A DNA stretch of 5,307 nt from CAYJWS01 sp964373925 (GTDB taxonomy: Bacteria; Patescibacteriota; Patescibacteriia; Buchananbacterales; GWA2-38-13), in the NCBI GenBank assembly GCA_964373925.1, contig CAYJWS010000072.1, positions 1 to 5,307 of the forward strand, given 5' to 3'. Positions 1 through 4,515 of this stretch are shown one piece after another. Within the stretch, counting starts at the first letter, position 1, and the number at the start of each line of letters is the position of its first letter. Position numbers and translations under genes: made by a program. The notes below the pieces were generated by a model. The model saw nothing but the letters and a program-made list of their open reading frames with translations, was not told the DNA's origin and made no database searches.

Positions 1-80
1 AAATCTACACAAGTAGCCTTCAAATCTACCCAAATTTATATCAATCTACTCATTTCCTACCCATAACTACCCTTATAATT
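1..80. repeat. Degenerate ~20-21 bp AATCTAC-type periodic motif
   Basis: The plus strand shows AAATCTAC at 1, AAATCTACCC at 22 and AATCTACTC near 43, followed by TCCTACCC and AACTACCC. The spacing is about 20-21 bases and the sequence between is loosely conserved. The run touches the window edge, so its full extent is unknown. Plus-strand frame 1 is open from the edge to the TAA at 64-66 (KSTQVAF, then KSTQIYI), so it could be the tail of a gene with a heptad repeat. I see no family signature and treat it as a weak repeat. Confidence 0.3.
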
Positions 81-218
81 GCGTTTTAAATGCCTTGGCG
101 AGCACCGACTTCTTCGGCTCCTCCAAATCATTGAGGTATTTCAATCGGTGTGGAGTATTTGATCTATGTTTTTTTCAATCACTTTTTTGTGGTAACGGAT
201 CGCGAGCTCCTTGTTTAA
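73..218 (-). pseudogene. Possible remnant of a small unidentified protein gene, frameshifted
   Basis: On the minus strand one frame reads LNKELAIRYHKKVIEKNI followed by DQILHTD and a stop at 141-143. A second frame overlapping it continues RLKYLNDLEEPKK then SVLAKAFKTQL and stops at 73-75. Both halves have the charged, helix-like composition of real coding sequence, and one frameshift near 141-152 would join them. No ATG start is visible in frame, and the upstream side is occupied by the tRNA-Asn terminator, so this would be a truncated, broken remnant. I do not recognise a family. It could also be non-coding sequence that happens to read well. Confidence 0.25.
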
Positions 219-264
219 CTGATAATGATTATGAAAATGGAAAAGGCCGCGCTGGCGGCAAAAA

Positions 265-300
265 TAAAAAAATCACTAACAAAAATTAGCGATTTTTTTA
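265..300 (-). terminator. Rho-independent terminator of the tRNA-Asn locus
   Basis: A 15-bp stem runs from 265-279 to 286-300 around a 6-base loop. In minus-strand RNA the only irregularity is a G-U wobble (ATCGCTAA against TTAGTGAT); in plus-strand RNA the same position is an A-C mismatch. The stem therefore fits minus-strand transcription better. Its 3' arm ends in a T-rich stretch that continues as TTTTT. It sits just past the last tRNA-Asn scrap, as expected for the end of that transcript. A second small GC hairpin at 246-259 (GCCGC/GCGGC), followed on the minus strand by TTTT, may back it up. Confidence 0.65.
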
Positions 301-302
301 TG

Positions 303-319
303 GCTCCGAGGGTGGGACT
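303..319 (-). pseudogene. tRNA-Asn 3'-end scrap (copy E)
   Basis: The minus strand reads AGTCCCACCCTCGGAGC, identical to the last 17 bases of the intact tRNA-Asn region: 3' half of the T arm, 3' acceptor strand, discriminator G, and one flanking C. Everything 5' of the T loop is replaced by unrelated sequence ending in TTTTGGAGGA. It cannot fold as a tRNA. It lies between copy D and the terminator at 265-300, so it is probably the oldest or most truncated product of whatever generated the neighbouring broken copies. Confidence 0.7.
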
Positions 320-379
320 TCCTCCAAAAGCGGACACGCGAACCCTTTATAAAACAAAACCAATAAGTAGTCTCTAACA

Positions 380-400
380 AAAAACTCCAAACCTCCGAGG
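380..400. repeat. Left arm of a perfect 21-bp inverted repeat bounding the tRNA-Asn array
   Basis: This arm is the exact reverse complement of 1144-1164. Its inner 9 bases are the 3' acceptor strand of a tRNA-Asn copy. Its outer 12 bases read, on the minus strand, TTTGGAGTTTTT, a terminator-like U-rich tail. The pair most simply represents the two ends of one original tRNA-Asn gene whose acceptor stem was extended into its flanks. The sequence between the arms was then added or duplicated. Confidence 0.8.
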
Positions 401-412
401 GTGGGACTCGAA

Positions 413-443
413 TCACCGCCCGACGGGACTTCTCTTCGCTCAG
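413..443. repeat. 31-base T-loop insert, copy 1
   Basis: This insert is identical to 603-633. Compared with the intact tRNA-Asn it is a clean insertion between the 5' T stem (GTGGG) and the T loop (TTCGAGT), with no tRNA base lost and no obvious target-site duplication. It contains a short GC hairpin (CCCG/CGGG) and a purine-rich half (GAGCGAAGAGAAG on the minus strand). Confidence 0.8.
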
Positions 444-447
444 CCCA

Positions 448-547
448 NNNNNNNNNNNNNNNNNNNNNNNNNNNNNNNNNNNNNNNNNNNNNNNNNNNNN
501 NNNNNNNNNNNNNNNNNNNNNNNNNNNNNNNNNNNNNNNNNNNNNNN
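448..547. other. Assembly gap of exactly 100 N
   Basis: One hundred consecutive N, the usual placeholder for a gap of unknown size. Both edges lie inside the 119-bp repeat, so the gap is almost certainly a collapsed or unresolved repeat. Comparison with the complete unit (638-666) predicts that 29 real bases are missing if no further units exist, or 29 plus a multiple of 119 if units were collapsed. Confidence 0.95.
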
Positions 548-602
548 GGCTCTGCCAATATTTACAAAATATGTCCTCACTGCTCCGAGGGTGGGACTCG
601 AA

Positions 603-633
603 TCACCGCCCGACGGGACTTCTCTTCGCTCAG
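603..633. repeat. 31-base T-loop insert, copy 2
   Basis: This is the second, identical copy of the insert at 413-443, at the same position in the T arm of copy C. The intact tRNA-Asn (702-774) lacks it, which gives an internal empty-site comparison. Confidence 0.8.
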
Positions 634-652
634 CCCACAACCAATTGATTAA

Positions 653-668
653 TCCCGCGACCGCGGGG
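653..668. repeat. 16-base GC hairpin replacing part of the anticodon arm, copy 1
   Basis: The plus strand reads TCCCGCGACCGCGGGG, with CCCGCG pairing to CGCGGG over a 2-base turn. It is identical to 1065-1080 in copy A. It replaces the 10 bases CAGTTGACTG of the intact tRNA-Asn, which cover the 5' anticodon stem and the start of the loop including G34. The replaced segment is itself a small inverted repeat (CAGT/ACTG). Confidence 0.8.
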
Positions 669-701
669 CTCTGCCAATATTTACAAAATATGTCCTCACT
701 G

Positions 702-774
702 CTCCGAGGGTGGGACTCGAACCCACAACCAATTGATTAACAGTCAACTGCTCTGCCAATTGAGCTACCTCGGA
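702..774 (-). tRNA. tRNA-Asn(GTT), intact
   Basis: This gene delivers Asn to AAU/AAC codons and folds into a full cloverleaf. The acceptor stem is TCCGAGG/CCTCGGA, the linker TA, the D stem GCTC/GAGC with GG in the D loop, and the anticodon stem GTTGA/TCAAT around the loop CTGTTAA, which gives anticodon GTT. A 5-base variable loop is followed by the T stem GTGGG/CCCAC with loop TTCGAGT, and the discriminator is G73, as usual for bacterial tRNA-Asn. CCA is not encoded (CAGT follows G73), so the 3' end must be added by CCA-adding enzyme. It lies 29 bases downstream of the GIY-YIG ORF on the same strand. It probably depends on the promoter at 1208-1236 and the terminator at 265-300. It is the only intact Asn copy among at least four pieces here. 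Confidence 0.97.
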
Positions 775-803
775 GCATTAAGGGCATACATAATAATCTA
801 AGC

Positions 804-1046
804 CTATTCACCAATTATTTTTTTCAAAACACTGCCACCTTTTTGTTTTTTTAAAAATTTTTCTCTTCTCATTGCTTCGGCTCGACTTTCAAAATTCTCT
901 TGATAAATTAATCTCCATGGCCCCTTATTTTTAGTGTAAAAACTCCTGCCTTCATTGTGGCTCTTTAATCTTGCCAATGGGTCTACTGAATACCCAATAT
1001 ATATTTTTCCAACCGAATTTTTAATTATATAAACCGAGTAATCCAT
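804..1046 (-). CDS. Stand-alone GIY-YIG nuclease domain protein embedded in a broken tRNA-Asn
   Basis: This is an 80-residue protein consisting of little more than one GIY-YIG nuclease domain, the catalytic fold of UvrC, YhbQ-like proteins and homing enzymes such as I-TevI. The first motif is VYI at 5-7 and the second YIG at 16-18. R26 matches the usual catalytic Arg, HNEGR follows at 30-34, and E62 in RREKFLK is the likely metal-binding Glu. No DNA-recognition domain is attached. I chose the ATG at 1044-1046 because homology with the right-hand paralogue begins there; no clear Shine-Dalgarno precedes it. The frame is also open upstream to a TTG at 1103, across the tRNA remnant. Its start lies 3 bases after the variable-region sequence of copy A, and the intact tRNA-Asn begins 29 bases after its stop. 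A role in targeting tRNA genes is inferred from context; a general repair-type nuclease is the alternative. Confidence 0.85.
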   Translation of the reverse strand: MDYSVYIIKNSVGKIYIGYSVDPLARLKSHNEGRSFYTKNKGPWRLIYQENFESRAEAMRREKFLKKQKGGSVLKKIIGE

Positions 1047-1064
1047 AATCAACCAATGTATTAA

Positions 1065-1080
1065 TCCCGCGACCGCGGGG
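1065..1080. repeat. 16-base GC hairpin replacing part of the anticodon arm, copy 2
   Basis: Identical in sequence and in tRNA position to 653-668, although copies A and C are truncated at opposite ends. Both must therefore descend from one altered tRNA-Asn copy that already carried this hairpin. Confidence 0.8.
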
Positions 1081-1092
1081 CTCTGCCAATTG

Positions 1093-1138
1093 TCCGCTAC
1101 CAATAATTATTCTTATAAGCGGATCGGCCTCTGGCCGA
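1093..1138. repeat. Double-hairpin insert in the D arm of copy A
   Basis: This is a clean 46-base insertion between AGCT and CAATTG of the tRNA-Asn D arm, with no tRNA base lost. It consists of two adjacent inverted repeats. The first, at 1124-1138, is TCGGCC/GGCCGA around a 3-base loop. The second, at 1093-1123, is TCCGCT/AGCGGA around a 19-base AT-rich loop. Confidence 0.8.
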
Positions 1139-1143
1139 AGCTA

Positions 1144-1164
1144 CCTCGGAGGTTTGGAGTTTTT
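1144..1164. repeat. Right arm of the perfect 21-bp inverted repeat bounding the tRNA-Asn array
   Basis: Exact reverse complement of 380-400. The inner bases are the 5' acceptor strand of copy A. The outer bases extend the stem with TTTGGAGTTTTT on the plus strand. In a minus-strand transcript the two arms could pair and close the whole array into one stem. Confidence 0.8.
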
Positions 1165-1207
1165 AAGGCAGATCTTCCTAATAAAAAAAATAGTAAAATT
1201 AAAAACA

Positions 1208-1236
1208 ATTGTAAAGGAAATTGCCTGTTTTGTCAA
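1208..1236 (-). promoter_or_regulatory. Consensus sigma-70 promoter for the tRNA-Asn/GIY-YIG transcript
   Basis: On the minus strand TTGACA (1231-1236) is followed by 17 bases and TACAAT (1208-1213), a full -35 match, ideal spacing and a 5/6 -10. Transcription would begin near 1201, about 50 bases before the acceptor strand of copy A. The -35 box lies 3 bases past the rpoD stop codon. No other comparably strong promoter is visible before the intact tRNA-Asn, so the broken copy, the nuclease ORF and the tRNA are probably co-transcribed. Confidence 0.75.
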
Positions 1237-1239
1237 CAC

Positions 1240-2448
1240 TTAGTAATCCCTTAATTTTGAAATATGGCGATGTTTTCCGATCTTTTCAAGCGACTTTGCT
1301 TCAATTTGCCTGATTCTTTCGCGAGTAACGTCAAACTCTTTCCCCACCTCCTCCAGCGTATGAGAAATTCCGTCCAAAAGTCCAAACCGCATCTCGAGAA
1401 TTTTTTGCTCTCGGGGAGTAAGATCTTTAATAATATCTTTCACATAATCCTTCAAGAGCTGCAATGCCGCGATTCGGTCAGGCGATATGGTTTTCACGTC
1501 TTCAATAAAATCTTCAAGCGTCGAGTCTTCTTCATCTTCTCCCACAGATGTTTCAATGGAGATTGTGTCTTGGCTTATTTTTATGATATGGTGCACCTTA
1601 TCAAGCGGCTCGCCCATTTCCGCGCCGATTTCTTCCGGGAGTGGCTCTCGCCCGAGATCTTGAATGAGCTGGCGCTCGGCCTGCTTGAATCGGTTGATGG
1701 TCTCAACCATATGCACGGGAATTCTAATAGTCCTCGACTGGTCAGCGAGCGCTCGAGTTATTGCCTGTCGGATCCACCATGTTGCGTATGTTGAAAATTT
1801 ATAGCCTTTGCGATAGTCGAATTTTTCCACCGCGCGAAAAAGCCCAATATTCCCCTCTTGAATAAGATCAAGGAGCGAAAGGCTCTTGCCGGTAAAACGT
1901 TTGGCAATGGAAACCACAAGGCGGAGGTTCGCCTTAATGAGCTTTGCCTTGGCTTCGGCGTCATTTTTTTCCGAGCGCTTTGCAAGCGCTATTTCTTCAT
2001 CCGCCTTAAGAAGAGGCACTTTGCCTATTTCACGAAGATACATTTGTATTGAGTCGGCTGAAATATCACCTGCTTCCAGCACCCTCTTATGTTCCCTGGC
2101 GGAAACCTTTCCCATGATCGCTTTGTTGTGTTTGTCTCGATCTAAAATATTTTGAGGAACTTCTATAATCTGAATCCCAATGGTATCAAGCGTATGGAGA
2201 AGCTTTTCGTATTCAAATAAATATTCTTCTACTTCCGGCATGACATGGAGAATTTCTTGCTCTGTCACAAAACCGCGCATCTTGCCCTTTTTAATCATCG
2301 CCTCGACTGCCTGGGGCGAAAACTCCCGCACCGCTCTTTCTTGGTCTCTTTTCTCTTTTGCGGCCTTGTCTATAATTTTTTTCTTTTTTTCGGATTTTTT
2401 AAGCTTTGAGTACTTTTTGCTATTGTGGCTTTTATATTTTTTGGCCAT
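1240..2448 (-). CDS. rpoD: RNA polymerase housekeeping sigma factor (sigma-70/RpoD)
   Basis: This is the primary sigma factor, which directs RNA polymerase to -10/-35 promoters. Of 402 residues, about 1-43 form a very Lys-rich tail. A region 1.1-like segment follows (47-96, with GFVTEQEI and VMPEVEEYL). Region 1.2 is at 131-158 (DSIQMYLREIGKVPLL). Region 2 is at 170-247, with NLRLVVSIAKR, LIQEGNIGL and the -10-recognising YATWWIRQAITRALADQS. Region 3 follows, and region 4 is at 343-393 with LTPREQKILEMRFGL and the -35-binding VTRERIRQIEAKSLEKI. The match to primary rather than alternative sigma factors is strong. The ATG at 2446-2448 is the first in-frame Met before the Lys-rich tail and has no evident Shine-Dalgarno site. 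It follows dnaG by 48 bases in the same orientation, the usual dnaG-rpoD pairing. It is shorter than the E. coli protein because the large non-conserved region is missing, as in many bacteria. Confidence 0.97.
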   Translation of the reverse strand: MAKKYKSHNSKKYSKLKKSEKKKKIIDKAAKEKRDQERAVREFSPQAVEAMIKKGKMRGFVTEQEILHVMPEVEEYLFEYEKLLHTLDTIGIQIIEVPQNILDRDKHNKAIMGKVSAREHKRVLEAGDISADSIQMYLREIGKVPLLKADEEIALAKRSEKNDAEAKAKLIKANLRLVVSIAKRFTGKSLSLLDLIQEGNIGLFRAVEKFDYRKGYKFSTYATWWIRQAITRALADQSRTIRIPVHMVETINRFKQAERQLIQDLGREPLPEEIGAEMGEPLDKVHHIIKISQDTISIETSVGEDEEDSTLEDFIEDVKTISPDRIAALQLLKDYVKDIIKDLTPREQKILEMRFGLLDGISHTLEEVGKEFDVTRERIRQIEAKSLEKIGKHRHISKLRDY

Positions 2449-2456
2449 AATAAAAT

Positions 2457-2462
2457 ATTATA
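2457..2462 (-). promoter_or_regulatory. Possible -10 box for a leaderless rpoD transcript
   Basis: The minus strand carries a perfect TATAAT ending 8 bases before the rpoD ATG. Initiation 6-8 bases downstream would start the mRNA at or next to the start codon, which would fit the absence of a Shine-Dalgarno site. I see no convincing -35 box at the correct distance. A weak hairpin (TCTGC/GCAGA, 2475-2492) occupies the dnaG-rpoD junction and lacks a U-tract. Read-through from dnaG is the alternative source of rpoD mRNA. Confidence 0.35.
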
Positions 2463-2496
2463 CATAAGAAGACCTCTGCGTGTATATGCAGAAATC

Positions 2497-4323
2497 TTAT
2501 AGACTTAAGAGACTAATTTCATCAGTGGTTTGGCTAAATTGTTTTGATAACTCTTTGATCCTCTCAATGTCGCCAAGCTTTTCTGCTTCTTCAAGCTGCC
2601 TCTTAATAGATTGCAGCTCAAGGCGGAGATGATAAGAATATAAAAATGAAATGATATTCTGTAGCTCCTCTTTTATTGTGGTCACATCGTAATCAAAATA
2701 ATCCTTTTCGGCTAGAAGTATGAGCGTATCAGAAAGTTTCTGGAAATTATTTTCATCGCCCATGTCTTCGTTTGAAATAAAATTATAAAAATTCTTCAGA
2801 TGGAATTCTTCCAAACGTTCATGATCTATGAATTTAGTATAATAAATAATCAACTTTTTGTAAAGTGCGTTCAAATTGATGTCCTTTATATGATCTACGC
2901 TGCAATGATCTACTATAAAGGGCAGATGCAAAGGATATTTAAGCGCAATAGCCAAAAGCCTTTCTTCAAGCTGCATGCTCCTCTCTTTGGGCAGTACGTG
3001 GGGTTGTTTTTTTTCCTCTACCGTACCATGCATTGAATAATTATTTTTTTGTGAAAATCCTCGCAAGGCCTCCCGTAAAACGTTGTCCGAAATATCAATA
3101 ACAGAAGAGAGCTTTTTGAGCCAATGCGCCTGCTCAACAATATTCGATATCTTTCCTATAAATGGCAAAAGCTTTGTCGTGATGTTTTTTTTATCTTCCG
3201 CGCTCATGGAAGGATATTTCTTTAAAGTAATCTTGAGCATATATTCCATAAAGGGCTCCGGAGCGCTTGTGACTCGCCGCCAGTCTTCAGGATTTTTCTG
3301 GATGCATTCGTCGGGATCTTTCCCAGAAGGTATGGATATCGCCTTGAGATTCATATCCGCTCCCAATATAAGATCGGTTCCGCGGAAAGAAGCCTTCTGT
3401 CCCGCTTCGTCCGCGTCAAAAGCAATGGCGATATTATTGGAAAATCTTTTGACTATGCGGATGTGGTCTTGGGTGAGCGCCGTGCCCGATATCGCAACAA
3501 CATTTTTTACTTCCGCTTGTCTTGTAGAGATAACATATATGTATCCTTCTAGCATCACGATTAGATTTTTTTCTTTTTTTACCCCTTTTGCATTGTCGAG
3601 ATTAAACATGATACTGCTTTTATTATAAATCGGCGTTTGCGGGGAGTTGATATATTTTGCCGACTTTTCGTCTCCTCCGGGCAACACGCGCCCGCCAAAC
3701 CCAACACAGGTCCCGTGCGAATCGCGAATGGGAAAAATAACCCTATTTCTAAACCGATCGTAAAACCCATCGCCGTGCTCTTTTTTTATTGAAAGTCCCG
3801 CGAGAAATATATCTTGGGGCTTAAATCCCCTCTCTTGTAAAAACTTCAAGGTTGTATCCCACAAGTCAGGCGCAAATCCAATCATGTAGTCTTCAATAGA
3901 CTCCTGCGAAATATTTCTTGAGCGCAGATACTCCCGCGCACGCTGGGCCTGGCTTGAAGACAAAAGGATCTTGTGCCAAAATTTTGCCGTAAGGTCGCTT
4001 ATGGCAAGCAAGAGGTTTTTCTGGCTTAACTTTCGTGGATCTTCACGCACAAGCTCAACTCCCGCTTTCTGGGCTAAAATCTTGAGCGCTTCGGGAAAAT
4101 CAATATTTTCATGTTTCATGACAAAGCTAAACATATCCCCGCCCTCTGCGCATCCAAAGCAATGCCACAGCTGCCTCTCGCGCGAGACTATAAAAGAAGG
4201 GGTTTTTTCGGCGTGAAACGGACACAGCGCGCGAAAACTCACGCCCGCGGGCTTGAGCTGGATATATTCAGAGATCACATCAACAATATCAAGCCGAGAT
4301 TTTATATCATCCACTTGAGACAT
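2497..4323 (-). CDS. dnaG: DNA primase
   Basis: This enzyme synthesises the RNA primers for chromosome replication at the fork, working with the replicative helicase. It has 608 residues. The N-terminal CHC2 zinc module is at about 31-62 with Cys34, His37, Cys55 and Cys58 (CPFH, then WHCFGC). The RNA-polymerase core follows, with NRVIFPIRDSHG near 193-204 and SAKYINSP near 221-228. The TOPRIM fold has Glu259 in LEGYIYV and Asp303/Asp305 in FDADEAG, and a KDPDE motif lies at 335-339. The C-terminal portion, about 450-608, is mostly helical as expected for the helicase-binding domain. An oddity is that EGYMDV of typical primases reads EGYIYV here, with Tyr263 (codon 3535-3537) in place of Asp; one G-to-T change would explain it. 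The start is the ATG next to SQVDDIKSRLDIVDVI, the usual N terminus. An AGGA lies 10 bases upstream. Length is typical for the family. Confidence 0.97.
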   Translation of the reverse strand: MSQVDDIKSRLDIVDVISEYIQLKPAGVSFRALCPFHAEKTPSFIVSRERQLWHCFGCAEGGDMFSFVMKHENIDFPEALKILAQKAGVELVREDPRKLSQKNLLLAISDLTAKFWHKILLSSSQAQRAREYLRSRNISQESIEDYMIGFAPDLWDTTLKFLQERGFKPQDIFLAGLSIKKEHGDGFYDRFRNRVIFPIRDSHGTCVGFGGRVLPGGDEKSAKYINSPQTPIYNKSSIMFNLDNAKGVKKEKNLIVMLEGYIYVISTRQAEVKNVVAISGTALTQDHIRIVKRFSNNIAIAFDADEAGQKASFRGTDLILGADMNLKAISIPSGKDPDECIQKNPEDWRRVTSAPEPFMEYMLKITLKKYPSMSAEDKKNITTKLLPFIGKISNIVEQAHWLKKLSSVIDISDNVLREALRGFSQKNNYSMHGTVEEKKQPHVLPKERSMQLEERLLAIALKYPLHLPFIVDHCSVDHIKDINLNALYKKLIIYYTKFIDHERLEEFHLKNFYNFISNEDMGDENNFQKLSDTLILLAEKDYFDYDVTTIKEELQNIISFLYSYHLRLELQSIKRQLEEAEKLGDIERIKELSKQFSQTTDEISLLSL

Positions 4324-4335
4324 GGCTAAAAATTC

Positions 4336-4364
4336 CTAATTACTAATTTCTAATTTCTAAATTT
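4336..4364. repeat. Four tandem CTAATTT-type heptamers in the dnaG leader
   Basis: The plus strand reads CTAATTA, CTAATTT, CTAATTT, CTAAATTT in direct succession between the dnaG start and its presumed promoter. Such AT-rich heptad runs are non-coding and could be replication slippage or protein-binding iterons. I see nothing that decides between these. Confidence 0.7.
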
Positions 4365-4383
4365 TTCTATTAGTTGCTATTCT

Positions 4384-4411
4384 ATTTTACATCTAACGGC
4401 GTAAAAAGCAA
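4384..4411 (-). promoter_or_regulatory. Candidate dnaG promoter
   Basis: On the minus strand TTGCTT (4406-4411), 16 bases, then TAAAAT (4384-4389). The -35 match is modest and the -10 is 5/6. It would give a leader of about 55 bases containing the CTAATTT heptamers. It lies back to back with the tRNA-Ser promoter at 4420-4448, giving a divergent control region. Confidence 0.35.
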
Positions 4412-4419
4412 AGAAAGAA

Positions 4420-4448
4420 TTGACTTTCACTTTTTTTTCTGGTTTAAT
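4420..4448 (+). promoter_or_regulatory. Sigma-70-type promoter for the tRNA-Ser/GIY-YIG transcript
   Basis: TTGACT (4420-4425), a 17-base spacer and TTTAAT (4443-4448), each 5/6 matches. Predicted initiation near 4455 is about 13 bases before the acceptor strand of the first broken tRNA-Ser copy. No stronger promoter is seen before the intact tRNA-Ser, so this is probably the original tRNA-Ser promoter, now reading through two broken copies and the nuclease ORF. Confidence 0.6.
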
Positions 4449-4475
4449 AAAGGAATATTCTTTGTATGGAGAGGT

Positions 4476-4497
4476 CGCCCCGTCATTCGACGGGGCG
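4476..4497. repeat. D-arm hairpin of R1
   Basis: A 9-bp GC-rich stem (CGCCCCGTC/GACGGGGCG) around the loop ATTC. The intact tRNA-Ser reads straight through GGTCGCATAG here, so this is a clean insertion of 22 bases, overlapping two bases of the tRNA. Confidence 0.85.
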
Positions 4498-4515
4498 GGC
4501 ATAGTGGCCTAGTGC

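Larger units (their letters stand above)
393..558 (-). pseudogene. 5'-truncated tRNA-Asn copy with hairpin inserts (copy D), crossed by the assembly gap
   Basis: On the minus strand this copy enters at the D loop (TTGGCAGAG at 550-558), passes into the N gap, and re-emerges in the T arm. There a 31-base insert (413-443) separates the 5' T stem from the TTCGAGT T loop. It ends with a normal 3' acceptor strand and then runs into the outer inverted-repeat arm (380-400). The readable portions match copy C exactly: 393-447 equals 583-637, and 548-582 equals 667-701. It lacks the 5' acceptor strand and half the D arm, so it is not a functional tRNA. Confidence 0.75.
582..677 (-). pseudogene. 5'-truncated tRNA-Asn copy with hairpin inserts (copy C)
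   Basis: This is the complete example of the repeated unit. Read on the minus strand, it begins in the D loop with TTGGCAGAG. It then has a 16-base GC hairpin (653-668) where the intact gene has CAGTTGACTG, and resumes with TTAATCAATTGGTTGTGGG. It carries the 31-base T-loop insert (603-633) and finishes with a perfect T loop and 3' acceptor strand. The 5' acceptor strand, half the D stem, and the first two anticodon-loop bases plus G34 are missing, so it cannot be aminoacylated as Asn tRNA. It directly follows the intact tRNA-Asn on the same strand. Confidence 0.85.
393..721. repeat. Tandem array with 119-bp period built from altered tRNA-Asn copies
   Basis: Sequence 548-602 is identical to 667-721, an offset of 119. 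The 55 bases at 393-447 equal those at 583-637, an offset of 190 that includes the 100 N. One unit holds the 3' half of tRNA-Asn, a 31-base T-loop insert, a 16-base hairpin replacing the 5' side of the anticodon arm, a fragment of the D arm, and a 23-base linker (558-581 region and 677-700 region). Absence of divergence between visible units implies recent duplication or gene conversion. Confidence 0.85.
1050..1150 (-). pseudogene. Broken 5' part of tRNA-Asn with hairpin inserts (copy A)
   Basis: The minus strand begins with a perfect 5' acceptor strand and TAGCT. A 46-base insert of two hairpins (1093-1138) is followed by CAATTGGCAGAG, the D-loop remainder. The 16-base GC hairpin (1065-1080) then replaces the 5' anticodon arm, and the sequence resumes with TTAATACATTGGTTG, differing from the intact TTAATCAATTGGTTG at two adjacent bases. 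The tRNA similarity stops there, in the variable region, and three bases later the GIY-YIG start codon appears. This copy sits closest to the promoter and carries the right inverted-repeat arm, so it is probably the 5' part of the original tRNA-Asn gene. Confidence 0.85.

Noticed and set aside
95..289. Plus-strand open frame of 64 codons
   Set aside because: No recognisable motif, and the opposite strand reads more like coding sequence; its end runs into the tRNA-Asn terminator hairpin.
298..652. Several open frames across the N gap on both strands
   Set aside because: They read through 33 unknown residues and through tRNA-derived repeats. They have no protein signature and exist only because N is not a stop.
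582..677. Copy C as a second functional tRNA-Asn
   Set aside because: It lacks the 5' acceptor strand, half the D arm and the start of the anticodon, and carries a 31-base insert in the T arm.
393..774. CRISPR array, because of direct repeats with similar spacing
   Set aside because: The repeated unit is tRNA-derived and fully identical across the visible period, with no variable spacers and no cas genes.
804..1150. Group I intron with a GIY-YIG homing ORF inside tRNA-Asn
   Set aside because: There is no room for a group I catalytic core around the ORF, the anticodon arm is replaced rather than interrupted, and a full tRNA copy follows. Removing the ORF does not restore a tRNA.
1165..1207. 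T-box or riboswitch in the leader before the tRNA-Asn locus
   Set aside because: Only an imperfect inverted repeat (GGCAGATCTTCCT against AGGAAATTGCC) is visible. There is no T-box sequence or anticodon-reading specifier, and the inverted repeat overlaps the promoter.
1264..1794. Plus-strand open frame of 176 codons
   Set aside because: It is antisense to rpoD, lacks recognisable domains and is a shadow of the well-conserved sigma factor.
3083..3628. Plus-strand open frame of 181 codons
   Set aside because: It is antisense to dnaG, whose TOPRIM motifs lie in the opposite strand here.
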